NCBI GenBank assembly: GCA_963682025.1
Contig: OY821520.1
Location: forward strand, 134,920,738 to 134,984,737
DNA length: 64,000 nucleotides
Source: Cordilura impudica
Taxonomy: Eukaryota; Arthropoda; Insecta; Diptera; Scathophagidae
Direction: 5' to 3'
Numbering within the stretch: position 1 is the first letter of the stretch; each line of letters begins with the position of its first letter. Of this stretch, positions 32,702 through 43,130 are shown piece after piece. Made by a program: the position numbers and the translations under genes. The notes beneath the pieces were generated by a model. It saw only the letters and a list, made by a program, of their open reading frames with translations, made no database searches and was not told the DNA's origin.

Positions 32702-35700
32702 TATATGAAACAACCCCCCTTGTGGATTGTGGCCTTGTCGCAGTGAGGGGGCTCAGTAAGATGCAATGATCCTGAGAGCGATGTCGGCGGTAGCGTCGGC
32801 AGGGCCTCCCTTTCCGGTAAGGTCAAAGGAGAGCACCTGAAGCTAACAGCAATCCACAACGGTTGGCGATTTATCCGGTTGGTCATACTCCACCTTGACG
32901 TCCCGGGATGTTAGCAAGTAAACAACATCGTCAATTTTACTTAGAAGTCCTCCGTTTTTCAGACTCATTTGTCTAGAGGTCTGACTGGTGGCCTTAACTG
33001 GCAGCCCCAGTACCAGTCTAGGATGTATAGGCTAATCATTCGTACTTCCGAACTAATATGATTACTGAAACCGAAAGAAATAATAACCAACGGCTCCCTT
33101 TAATGATGACGACTATTGGAATGAAATCACGGAAACGATTCGGAACCTGGAATATTAGAACTCTAGCAGAAACATCAAGATTAGCCCAACTCGAACACGA
33201 ATTTGAACGACTCAACCTCCTATTCGTGGGCCTAAGCAAAGTCAGATGGAATAGGTGCGGTGAACACAAAACTTCCTCTGGCGCTACACTTATTTACTCT
33301 GGAAAACCAGCAGATGAAAGAAGAGAGAGTGGAGTAGGCTTCTTATTATCCAAAGAGGCTAGACAAGCGCTCATAGAATGGCAACCACACGGAGACCGAA
33401 TAATCGTTGCAAAGTTTAAAACTAGAGCCAGAACACTCACATGCATACAATGTTACGCCCCAACTGAAGTTGACGACCCACAAGTTAAAGATAATTTCTA
33501 CGACTTCCTATACACTATTTTAAACAGCTGCCCTCTGGGAGAAATCAAGCTCGTCATGGGCGACTTTAACGCGCAAATTGGTTCAGACAACAGCGGAAAA
33601 GAACAAGTGATGGGTAAGCATGCCCTTGGCACAATGAACGACAACGGAGAGCGTTTTTACGAACTATGCAACATAATGAGCCTCACCATAGGAGGAAGTC
33701 TTTTCCTGCACAAACGCCTACATAAAATCACTTGGGTGTCCCCAGACCATGTAACAGAAAACCAAATTGACCACATTGCCATCAGCAAAATGTGGAGGCA
33801 TTCGCTATGCGACGTTCGAAATAAAAGAAGTGCTGACATGGCCAGTGATCACCATTTACTAATCGGTGCACTACAATTAAAACTAACGGCAGTCAATAGA
33901 AAGCCACAAAATAAAAGGAAACGTTACGACCTCGCTAAACTCGCTGACCCTCCAGTGTTAAATGAGTATCAGTCTCTTTTGTCAGCCCAAGTCCCAAATC
34001 CAACGCCACCAGAAGATGGTTTTGATGCCGAAACTTATTGGGAGCGAGCAAAACATGCCTTTACTGAAGCAGCGCAACAAAGCGTCGGAATCTGTCAACG
34101 TCAAAGCAACCCATGGATTACTGGGCACACATGGAATCTTATAAAAGCGCGCAAAGAAGAAAAAGAAAAGGTTAAAAGGGCAAGAACTCGTCAAGCAAAA
34201 CAGCAGGCACAAGCAAATTACACAACTGCTAACCGCAGAGTAAAACGCAGCGCCAGAGCCGATAAACAAAGATGGCTCGACAATCTAGCAACAGAAGCCC
34301 AAAGAGCAAGCGAATCGCATAGACACAAAGACCTCTATAAGATCACCAAAACTATCGCTGGTCGTGTTCACGCGAACGCAAAGCCGACCAAAAATACCAG
34401 TGGTGAACTAGTGCATTCTATCGAAAATCAACTAAAAGTATGGGAAGACCACTACAGAAACCTCCTAACTGATACAAACACCAACCTTCAGCAGGAACTA
34501 TGTAGTAGACACAATGAACACGCCCCACGCAATGATGTTAACATAGACGCTCCAAGCATCAGAGAAATTGAGGCAGCACTAGCACAGCTTAAATCGAATA
34601 AATCCGCTGGTCCAGACAACATCGCTCCCGAACTGCTACAAGCAGACAAGGGTTCAGCTGCACTAATTCTCAAACCACTTATAAACCATTTTTGGTCTCA
34701 AGAATCATTGCCGCCCAATATAAAAGACGGTATCATCATTAACCTACCAAAAAAAGGAAACCTCATGGAGTGCTCCAACTGGAGAGGCATAACTTTACTA
34801 AATGTTGCCTATAAAGTCATCGCTCAAATTTTACACAACCGTATATCGCCCGCCGTTGAGCCTCGCTTACGAGGTGAACAAGCTGGTTTCAGGCCCCATC
34901 GTTCTTGCGCCGACCACATCAACAGCCTACGAATTATCGTAGAACAGTCTAGCGAGTGGCGATCTCCTGTGTATCTCTTATTCATCGATTTTAAGCGTGC
35001 ATTTGACACCCTTCTTCACATTGCCATCTGGACTGCTTTAGAATGTAAAGGCATTCCAAGTAAGTTGATTAACCTAATAAAAGGCTTGTATTCTGACGCC
35101 CATTGCTCGGTGCTCCACGCGGACTGCCTCAGCGGTCAATTTCAAATTAAAACTGGGGTTCGTCAAGGCTGTATCCTTTCGCCATTGTTATTTAACATAG
35201 TTCACGATGTGGTAATGTCGGAAGCTATGAGCGCAGATAATGGAATCTCATTTGGCCTTCAAAACAAACTAAGTGACCTTGACTACGCGGATGACATATG
35301 CCTGCTAGCACAGAACTTTTCACAGATGCAAGAGACGCTGAACATTATTGCAAAGCGTGCACGGGCAGCTGGTCTGTCAATCAACATAAGCAAAACTAAG
35401 TCTCTGCGTTTGAACAACAACTGCTCAGCGAATTTCCAGCTGGAGGGCGTATGCACTGAAGACGTGCAGAGTTTTTGCTATCTTGGAAGCTACATATCAA
35501 ATAATGGAGGCAGCCAGCAAGACATCCAAAACAGGCTATCAAAAGCGAAGCAAGCGTTTGGGATTCTCTACAAAATCTGGAGATCATCCAACATCTCATT
35601 ACGCACAAAGCTACGTTTGTACAACTCAAATGTAAAGTCGACGTTACTCTATGGGTGTGAAAGCTGGAATATATCGGCAAGGGATGCACAATATCTTCAA

Positions 35701-36068
35701 GCCTTTGCTAATCGCTGCCTACGTCGCATCCTTCACATATTCTGGCCTGAGACCATATCCAATAGCGAGCTCTGGTTTAGAACGAATCAACCACACATAA
35801 CTGAAGAAATAATGGTTCGCAAATATAGATGGCTTGGACATACTTTACGTAAACCTGCAGACGATATCGCAAGAAATGTCCTAGATTTCAACCCTCAAGG
35901 AAGCAGAAGACCGGGGCGCCCGCGCAATACTTGGAAAAGACAAATTGAATCCGAACTAAGAAACGCAGGAAAGAGCCGGAGTGAAACAAAACGTTTAGCA
36001 TTAGATAGAGTTCAATGGAAATTATTTGTTACGGCCCTATGTTCCAGTCAGGAATAAAAGAATTAAAA
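32702..36068 (+). mobile_element. Non-LTR retrotransposon (RTE-like LINE) with open ORF
   Basis: A GC-richer 5' region (32702-33057: CAGTGAGGGGGCTCAGTAAG, GGCAGGGCCTCCCTTTCCGG) leads into a single long ORF with endonuclease and reverse transcriptase. After the stop only a short AAAAGAATTAAAA tail remains before a Helitron-like insertion at 36069. Its base composition is unlike the surrounding DNA, consistent with an element that arrived and has not decayed far. The 5' edge is estimated from the composition change. Confidence 0.8.
33058..36057 (+). CDS. LINE polyprotein: AP endonuclease plus reverse transcriptase, 999 aa
   Basis: Uninterrupted from ATG 33058 to TAA 36055-36057. The endonuclease occupies roughly residues 26-275: TWNIRTL, CYAPTEVDD, MGDFNAQIG and SDHHLL. 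The position that is normally the catalytic Glu in LSEVRW reads LSKVRWN (Lys61, codon AAA at 33238-33240), so target nicking is probably lost. A Lys/Arg-rich linker follows (KEEKEKVKRARTRQAKQQA). Reverse transcriptase motifs are SNKSAGPDNI, NLPKKGNLMECSNWRGIT, EQAGFRPHRSC, FIDFKRAFD (Asp644), GVRQGCILSPLLFN and DLDYADDICLL (YADD, residues 743-746). The C-terminus has YRWLGHTLRKP and GRPRNTWKRQIE, as in a widespread RTE-like animal LINE group. There is no RNase H and no upstream ORF1. Length is normal for a single-ORF LINE. The clade name is tentative. Confidence 0.88.
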   Translation: MITETERNNNQRLPLMMTTIGMKSRKRFGTWNIRTLAETSRLAQLEHEFERLNLLFVGLSKVRWNRCGEHKTSSGATLIYSGKPADERRESGVGFLLSKEARQALIEWQPHGDRIIVAKFKTRARTLTCIQCYAPTEVDDPQVKDNFYDFLYTILNSCPLGEIKLVMGDFNAQIGSDNSGKEQVMGKHALGTMNDNGERFYELCNIMSLTIGGSLFLHKRLHKITWVSPDHVTENQIDHIAISKMWRHSLCDVRNKRSADMASDHHLLIGALQLKLTAVNRKPQNKRKRYDLAKLADPPVLNEYQSLLSAQVPNPTPPEDGFDAETYWERAKHAFTEAAQQSVGICQRQSNPWITGHTWNLIKARKEEKEKVKRARTRQAKQQAQANYTTANRRVKRSARADKQRWLDNLATEAQRASESHRHKDLYKITKTIAGRVHANAKPTKNTSGELVHSIENQLKVWEDHYRNLLTDTNTNLQQELCSRHNEHAPRNDVNIDAPSIREIEAALAQLKSNKSAGPDNIAPELLQADKGSAALILKPLINHFWSQESLPPNIKDGIIINLPKKGNLMECSNWRGITLLNVAYKVIAQILHNRISPAVEPRLRGEQAGFRPHRSCADHINSLRIIVEQSSEWRSPVYLLFIDFKRAFDTLLHIAIWTALECKGIPSKLINLIKGLYSDAHCSVLHADCLSGQFQIKTGVRQGCILSPLLFNIVHDVVMSEAMSADNGISFGLQNKLSDLDYADDICLLAQNFSQMQETLNIIAKRARAAGLSINISKTKSLRLNNNCSANFQLEGVCTEDVQSFCYLGSYISNNGGSQQDIQNRLSKAKQAFGILYKIWRSSNISLRTKLRLYNSNVKSTLLYGCESWNISARDAQYLQAFANRCLRRILHIFWPETISNSELWFRTNQPHITEEIMVRKYRWLGHTLRKPADDIARNVLDFNPQGSRRPGRPRNTWKRQIESELRNAGKSRSETKRLALDRVQWKLFVTALCSSQE

Positions 36069-36628
36069 TCTTAATATATAAAAACGTTGGTGCGTATGTT
36101 GGTACTCTAAAAACTGTTGAACCACTAATGCTAGCGACTTCGTATTCATACCATATGTTCCTTTGGTTCTCCGATTTGCATAACTTTTTTTTGTACCCGA
36201 TAGGTGACGCTGGGGTCGAGATTTTCCCAAAAAATTTATTTACGGTCCAACTTAGCTCAAATTCGCAACATATATTATGTACATAAAACTAAAGTTGCTG
36301 ACACCTGTAGGTGGCGCTGGTGTTAAAATATTCAAGAAAACGTATATTTTTTTTTCAGTCATATTCATAATATTATTAAATGCAATGTATTTAAGGCACA
36401 GAATCTTCTGAATAGCTTTTCGGGTGACACTGTAGTCTGATATTTGATTTTTGATCTGTGGGCGGAGGGGCATAGCGAAATCAAATTTTAGTATTGTACC
36501 TAGATATTTGCTAAAATTTTCGAGGGGGTTCGTGCTTTGTTTTGCCCGACACTCGGTATTAAAATTTAGATGCAATATAAAATCCAGATGTTTTCTTCGG
36601 GCCAGCAACGCGGACCGGACTCAGCTAG
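36069..36628 (+). mobile_element. Helitron-like (DINE/HINE-type) non-autonomous element
   Basis: Begins TCTTAATATATAAAAACGTT after an A and ends in GACTCAGCTAG before a T (36629). Helitrons start with TC, end with CTRR, and insert between A and T without duplication, so both ends fit. The 3' end carries GGGCCAGCAACGCGGACCGG, a degraded hairpin like the CGGGCAACGCCGGG-type end of dipteran Helitrons. GTAGGTGGCGCTGGTG and ATAGGTGACGCTGGGG repeat inside. No Rep/helicase. Inserted directly in the tail of the LINE. Confidence 0.6.
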
Positions 36629-36629
36629 T

Positions 36630-36899
36630 ATATAATATGAAACAACACAAAAAACAATTCATATTTATTGTAACAAAAATATACATATCAATTTTTTTAT
36701 TTTACTCCTACAAAGTGCATAGGGCATCAACAACACTGCTCTTACTCTTATACTCTTCAGTTTGAAGAGAATAATGGATTAAAAATTGTTCTTAGCAAAA
36801 TCGTATTAAATTCAATTTACACTTGATATAAAATTAAATTTTGTCATAAAATTAGCTTAGCTTCTCTTCTCTGCATAATAAACACTGTAAGATGGTTTT
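36630..36899. other. A+T-rich DNA without a gene
   Basis: No gene recognised between the Helitron-like end and the satellite. Confidence 0.4.
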
Positions 36900-39642
36900 T
36901 AAACTGTCAATAAATTTCCTTTACTTAAAAAATTTACTTTTTCTTAAAAAAATACATTTTCGTAAAAAAGTTTATTTTCTTAAAAAGTACATTTAAAAAA
37001 AAAGTACCTTTTCTAAAAAAGTACATTTTCATAAATAAGTACATTTTTCCTAAAAAAAAGTATCTTTTCTTAAAGATTTAACTTTCCTTTAAATTGTAAA
37101 TTTTCTCAAAAAATTACGTTTTCTTAAAAAAGTAAATTTCCTAAAACAAGTACTTTTTAAACTACCTACCTATCTTTAAAAAGTACATTTTTCTTAAATA
37201 GTACTTTTTCTTAAAAAGCACCCTTTTAAGAACTACTGTTTCTTAACAAAGTGCATTTTCTTATAAAAGTTAAAAAAGTAATTTTTCCTAAAAAGTACAG
37301 TTTCTTAAATTTTCTTAAAAAGTACCATTTCTTAAAAAATAACCTTTTCTCAAATATTAAATTTTCTTAGAAACTACCTTCTTTTAAAAAAAACAACTTT
37401 CTCTTAAGAAAACACCTGTTATTAAAAAAGGATATTTTCTAAAGGAAATACTTCTTATTAAAAGAGTACATTTTCTTAAAAATTTACCTTTCCTTAAAAA
37501 AGTAAATTTTCTTAAGAAGTACGTTTTGTTAACAAGTACGTTTTGTTAAAAAGTACCTTTTGTTAAAGAGTACCTTTTGTTAATGAGTACCTTTTGTTAA
37601 TGAGTACCTTTTGTTAAAAAGTACTTTTTCTTTTTAAAAAAAAGCGCCTTTTCTTTTCTTAGTATCATTTCTTAAAAAAGTACCTTTTCTTATATTTACC
37701 TTTTCTAAAAGAATTATCATTTCTTTACGAGTACATGTTCTTTAAAGTACTTCTTTAAATAGTACCTTTCTCAAAAAAGTTTTCTTAAAAAAGTACATTT
37801 TCAAAAACAAAATATTTTTTTTTACTTTTTCTTAAAAAAGTACAGTTTCTTCCAAAAGTACCCTTTCTTAAAAAGCAACTTTTCTTGAAAAGTACATATC
37901 CTTAAAAAGTAAATTTTCTAAACAAAAAAGTACCTTCCCATAATAGGGCCTTTTCTACAAAAACATAATTTGCTATAAAAAGAACGCTTACTTAAAAAAG
38001 TACAGTTTCTTCCAAAAGTATCCTTTCTTAAAAAGCAACTTTTCTTGAAAAGTACATATCCTTAAAAAGTAAATTTTCTAAACAAAAAAATACCTTTCCA
38101 TAATAGGGCCTTTTCTACAAAAACATAATTTGCTATAAAAAGAACGCTTACTTAAAAAGCACCATTTCTTAAAATAAAATTTTCTTATAAATTTAAATTT
38201 TCTTAAATGGGTGCTTTTCTAAAAAAGTATAAAAGAACATATTTAAGAACTTACCTTTTTTTAATAATATGATTTTCTTAAAAAAGTACTTTTTCTTAAA
38301 AAAAATTGTTCGAATAAGTACCTCTTTTAGAAAAACAACTTTATCTTGAAAAAGTACCTTTTATGAAAAAGAAGTAAATTTTTGTAAAAAGTACCTTTTC
38401 TTAAAAAAGTACCTTTTCTTAAAATGGTTACTTTTCTTAATTGGTACCGTTTTTAAAAAATACATTTTCTTATAAAAGTTCCTTTCCTTAAAAAAGTTTT
38501 TGTTTTTAAAGTACCCCTTTCTTAATAAGTAAATTTTTCTTAAGAAGTACCTTATCTTAAAAAAAAACTATTTCGAATATTATTCAAATACTATTTCTTT
38601 AAAAAGTACCTTCTTTTAAAAAAAGCATCTATATCTTAAAAAAATAACCTTTTATAAACTTTTTTTATTTAAAAAAAAAATAAAAATATTTTTCGTTAAA
38701 AACAACTTTTTCTTAAAAAAAGTACCTTTTCATCAAAAAGTACATTTTTTAGAAAGAACCTTTTCTTAAGAAGTACCTTTTCCTAAAAAAAATTATTCGA
38801 AAAAGTACCTTCTTTAAAAAAAAACTTTCTCTTAAAAAAGTACCTTTTATAATAAAAAGTAAATTTTCTTAAGAAGTACCTTTTCTTAAAAAAAAACTAT
38901 TTCAAGCGATACATTTTCTTTAAAAAGTCCCTTCTTTTATCTTAAACAAAGAACCTTTTAAATTTTTTTTATTTCTATAAAAAATAAATTTTCGTTAAAA
39001 AGTACTTTAAAAAAAAAACAACTTTTTCTTAAAAAAGTATCTTATATAAAAAAGTATATTTTCTTAAAAAATAGCTTTTCATAAAAAAATTAAAACATTT
39101 TTTTTCTTAAAATAGTAACAGCACAGTTTATTAAATAAGATATTTTTCTTTAAAAAGTACCATTTTTATAATAGTATCTTTTTTAAAAGGTACATTTACT
39201 TAAATAAGTAAGCATCCTTCTTTAAAATGCACGTTTTCCACAAATGCAATTTTCTTATGAAAGTTCCTTTCTTAAAAAAATACCTTTTCTCAAATAGCAT
39301 ATTTTTACAAAAGTATAAAGTTTTTCTTATTAAAAAGGTATATTTTCTTTAAATAGTTAAATAGTAATAGAGTATCTTTTATAAAATAAGATGATTTTCT
39401 TAAAAAAGTACCTTTTCTTTAAATGCACTTTTTCTTAAAATGTACCATTTTTAAAAAAGTATCCTTTTAAAAAGTAGCTTTTCTTAAATAAGATATATTT
39501 CCTAAAAATTAAATTTCTCAAATAGCACATTTTTTGTAAAATGTATCACCTTTTAAAAATTATCCTTTTCTTTAAAAACTGCCATTTATTAAAAAACTTT
39601 TGTAAAAAATAATATAACATATTTGCTTTAAATAGTACTAGC
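36900..39642 (+). repeat. Degenerate 17-18 bp satellite, block 2a
   Basis: Same monomer type as at 4.5-8 kb, TTTTCTTAAAAAAGTACC-like. Local homogeneous stretches exist, e.g. GTACCTTTTGTTAATGA repeated near 37550-37620, and a ~160 bp direct repeat (about 37836-37996 and 37997-38150, including CATAATAGGGCCTTTTCTAC). It ends at the 9 bp duplication of the insertion at 39652. Confidence 0.85.
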
Positions 39643-40015
39643 GTATATTTTGGCGCTGCGAACTTAGGCCCCAAGGAACAAATGCCCCAAAAAAAATTAA
39701 CTTATGCCCCAAAAAATTTGTATCTGTAAATGCCCCAATTTTTATGGTTTTTTGGTAAGTTAATTTTTTTATACAAATTTTAAATATTTTGGAGCACTTG
39801 TTCATTTTTAATTTGTAAGTTTGGGACCTAAATTCATTTTTTTTTTTTCTTCAAGACTGATATACTCCAAAAATAAACTACGAAACCGGTTTATGTTATT
39901 GTTTTTTGTATGTAGTCTATTTATTTTCTCGTAAACTGAAAAAATATCGGGAATCGTTTGTAAATTGAAGTAATCAGTGTAAATAAAATGTATCGTTTGG
40001 CAAACACACCCGCGC

Positions 40016-40071
40016 CGCTCAGTTGTTGTTAACTTATTTATAATCGCCGCTCAAAACTTATTTTTTTGCAG
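40016..40071 (+). promoter_or_regulatory. Possible initiator and 3' splice site in the 9 bp-TSD element
   Basis: TCAGTT near 40018 matches the insect initiator TCAKTY. TTATTTTTTTGCAG ending at 40071 looks like a polypyrimidine tract plus acceptor, 24 bases before the ATG at 40096. Together they suggest a small transcribed gene inside the element. Both motifs are short and could be chance. Confidence 0.3.
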
Positions 40072-40095
40072 ATCATTCCAATATTTTACATTTTG

Positions 40096-40376
40096 ATGGA
40101 TAAGAGAAAACACAAAAATGCTATGAAAGTATTGCGCAAACATTGCAAGCTAAATGAGCTAAATGATGCTGCCGCAAAAGAATACAGAAAAAATAACATC
40201 CTTATTGATAGATGAAAAAATATCGGAAATTTCCGAACTGTTAAAAAGAGGAAAAATAAATAACGCAACGTTTTTGCTAGAATGTGTTATACGAGAAATG
40301 GTAATCCTTGTTCCGACGGAGAAGAGCTTGCAGTTACTGAACCACAGATTGAATCAAGTCAAATTTTAAATTGCAC
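40096..40376 (+). pseudogene. Coding-like fragment, N-terminal part, unrecognised
   Basis: ATG 40096 opens MDKRKHKNAMKVLRKHC, followed by LNELNDAAAKEYRKNN and a stop at 40213. An overlapping frame carries on as LIDEKISEISELLKRGKINN and FLLECVIREM, so a frameshift around 40205 is likely. After ATGGTAATC (a possible 5' splice site) a third frame reads NPCSDGEELAVTEPQ. It is basic and helical at first, with no domain I know. The downstream reading probably once connected with the Cys-rich end at 42330, before a LINE landed between them. Confidence 0.4.
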
Positions 40377-40379
40377 CGT

Positions 40380-40414
<35 letters not shown>

Positions 40415-42315
40415 TTTGCTTTCCTGTACAACAAGAACAAATCTTATAATTAGAGTACAGGAATAATAATGCTAAGGCATGAGAATTGTTAGTTACAAAA
40501 TACATACATTTTTATACAGAAAATATTAAAGAAAAAATGGTAAATAATAACCAAGAAAATAATACAAGATTACAAAAAAGAAAAAAAGAAAATAAGTTAA
40601 TTTAATTAATTAATAAAATTGTAATGCAAAATATTCAAAAAGGAATTTTTTAAAATTTGAAGCGTTGCTGTTAAGTTGCTGAGACTGTGGAAGCATATTC
40701 CAAAGACGTATAGCGTTGACGTAGAAATGCCATTCAGATACCAAATAACGATGACGAGGTAGAATTAATTTTTTTCCTCGGTTTGATCTGGCGAACCGGA
40801 GATTTTCATACAGGTAAAGTGGTTTTGCGGTGAAAATTACTTTATGAAGAAACAAAAGAACTCTAATTTTCATCAGATTTTCAAATGATACGCCGAAAAG
40901 TTTATTCGTGAAGGAAGAAGTTCCGGCAGACCTTCTTAGTCTAAAAACATATCTAATTATGCTGTTATATAAAACATTAAGTTTGCCTTTACTAAATGAA
41001 TCACAGCTTGCAAAAAGTTCACACCCGTATAAAAAATAAAAAATAAAAGAAACGTCTTAATTTCATACAGAGAGTTTGATGATCAACTGTGTCAAACGCC
41101 TTGGAATGATCTAGAAGTACAAGGAAGGTTATTTTGCTGTCGTCTATGTCACGTCTTATGTTTTCGCAAACGTCAGTTAAGGCTGTCACGCAACTGTGGT
41201 TTGCTCGAAAGTCGGATTGTTTGTGGGACATTAAGTTGTGTTGAGTTATATATTCATTCATTTGAAAAAAATTATCTTTTCAAAAACTTTTGACAAATAA
41301 CATAGAATGGCTATTGGTCGTTGCTCAGAATTTGATTTTGGGATAGGTATTATTTTAGCATGTTTCCATATAATAGGGAAACTGCTTGAAGTTATAATGC
41401 AGTTGAAGCAAAATGTTATATAAGGGCAGTAAAAGTGGAAGAAGTATTTTAATAAATTTCGGATTTACATTATCACATCCTACAGAGTTTGACTTTACCA
41501 GAGAAAAGCATTTTATAATATCAAGTTGCTTAACGCATTTTAATTCAAAGGAATTTTCCTCGGCAAAATTTGGAGTGTTTCGTATATTATTGTAAAATTC
41601 ATGATCAACTTCTACCGAAGGTAGATTCGTAAATTTTAAGTTCAATTCGTCAGCGTCTATCGAACAGGTATTATTATTGCATCTTCCAATACCAATATAT
41701 TTAATTGTCTTCCACGTTTGTTTAGAGTCAATGGCAGAATTAAATTTCATAGAAAAGAAATTGCACTTAGCAGTTTTGATTTTTCGATTCAGGTGTTTTA
41801 AACCTCTTCCATCTGGAGTACGCAATATCCCTTCGATAGATCAAGTCTTTTATAGTAGTAGTAAACCAAGGTTTAATACTGACTGTTTTGGATTTTTTTT
41901 TTCAGAGGTACCGCTTCATCGAAAAGTTGTAAAATGTTCTGTAGAAAGGTTAATTGATCATCAACAGATGTCATACAGTAAATACAATCCCAGTCAATTT
42001 GGTAAAAGTTTGAGTAAAGTAATGCGTAGTTTAGATTTTTGAAGTCACGGTATGAGTAAACCATATAAGCTTGTTGAATTTGATAGTTGTAAGTCAGGAA
42101 GATCAAATCGTGTTTTGAAAAGCATGGTGCTGAAATTTGATCATACAATAACACGTTAGACAAATCACTGACAAAGAAGATATCAAGCAGACTATTGCTA
42201 TTGGTGGTGTAGTGTGTAGGATTGTAACGATTTACAGGTTCAAGTCCATAAGTTATCATGCTGTCAGTAAGCGCTGATTCATTAATAATGTTTGAATTAA
42301 AATCTAAAGCTTGAA
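40380..42315 (-). mobile_element. 5'-truncated, internally deleted LINE (CR1/Jockey-group), minus strand
   Basis: On the minus strand the order is end of endonuclease (SLLDIFFVSD, SKHDLIFLTY), linker (RKIKTAKCNFFSMKFNS, SNSVGCDNVNPKFIK), start of reverse transcriptase (DFRANHSCVTAL, FLVLLDHSKAFDTVD), then the C-terminal end (YGCELFASCD, RLWNMLPQSQQLN). The central reverse transcriptase with the catalytic YADD-type motif is missing at about 41030. The 3' tail is (AAAT)n, seen here as TTTA repeats at 40380-40418. Frameshifts and stops separate the pieces. It sits inside the 9 bp-TSD transposon and splits its coding-like region. Target duplication is unclear. Confidence 0.75.
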
Positions 42316-42329
42316 TGCAAAATCGTGCA

Positions 42330-42458
42330 TTCTTTTTTCCATGCAAACATTGCGAGATGTGCTATGGTTACGAGATAAAGCTCAGCAATGATGCTGCTGA
42401 AAAGAATACGGAATTTAAATGCGTTTATTGCAGGGCAAATATTGAAAGCAGTATGTAA
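42330..42458 (+). pseudogene. RING-like Cys-rich C-terminal fragment
   Basis: The frame reads FFFPCKHCEMCYGYEIKL, then EFKCVYCRANIESSM and TAA at 42456-42458. PC-x-H, CxxC and a final CVYCRANI resemble the second half of a C3HC4 RING finger such as those ending IAP-type proteins, although the Cys spacing after the His is shorter than usual. It is on the same strand as the fragment at 40096-40376 and inside the same transposon, so it is probably the last exon of the element's own or a captured gene. The first half of the RING is not seen. Confidence 0.45.
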
Positions 42459-42736
42459 ATTTTCATTTAAAAAATATTTTGCAAAAAACATTAAATAAAA
42501 ATATGTGAAAAAATTCACAATTCGCTTTGGGGCGTAAGTGCATTTTTTTTTTTTTTGGGGGGTTTTTTTTTAAAAATTGGGGCATTTGTTCATTTTTTGG
42601 GGGCTTTTTTAAAAATTCTTTGGGGCTTTTGTACATCGGGAACTTATTCCCCAATTTTTTGGGGTTTCTGTTAATTTTTTTTTTTTTTTTTTGGCATTTG
42701 ATTATTGGGGCCTAAGTTCGCAGCGCCGTATATTTT

Positions 42737-43130
42737 ATTAAATAAGATGATTTTCTGTAAAAAGTATTATTTCTTTAAAAAGTTCTTTTTCTTAACATGT
42801 ACCATTTTTAGAAAAGTATTTTTTTTAAATGCCTGTTGTTAAAAAAAATAATTTTTCTTAAAAAATTTCCTTTCTTTAAAAGATTTTTTTTCTTAAAAAA
42901 GTGAATTTTCTTATGAGTTCCTTTTCTTATAAAAGTACTTTTTCTCAAATTGCACATTTTTTAAAACGCATCTTATTGTAAAAAAGCAAATCCTCTTTAA
43001 AAAAGTACCTTCTATTAAAAAATTATATTTTAAAAAGGGCCTCTTCCGTAAAAAGTGAATTTTCTCAAAAAAAAAGTATCTCTTCTTAAAAAATTCTGTT
43101 TTCTCAAAAAATTATTTTGATAATTTTTAA
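42737..43130 (+). repeat. Degenerate 17-18 bp satellite, block 2b
   Basis: Continuation of 36.9-39.6 kb after the transposon. Confidence 0.8.

Larger units (their letters stand above)
39652..42727 (+). mobile_element. 3,076 bp DNA transposon with 9 bp TSD (Mutator-like or Merlin-like)
   Basis: GTATATTTT is duplicated exactly at 39643-39651 and 42728-42736. The inverted ends start GGCGCTGCGAACTTAGGCCC and are identical over 23 bp, then weaker but alignable. Subterminal GGGGCATTT/AAATGCCCC-type motifs are clustered at both ends (about 39670-39740 and 42530-42720). A 9 bp duplication fits Mutator-like elements; Merlin (8-9 bp) is an alternative. It split the 17-18 bp satellite. The inside holds two short coding-like pieces (40096-40376, 42330-42458) separated by a nested LINE. 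No transposase was recognised, so it is non-autonomous or cut down. Confidence 0.82.

Noticed and set aside
33657..35689. Several 60-97 codon frames on either strand inside the LINE ORF
   Set aside because: Shadows of the 999-codon LINE ORF.
39652..42727. hAT element
   Set aside because: hAT elements make 8 bp duplications; here 9 bp are duplicated exactly and the ends do not begin with a CAGNG-type sequence.
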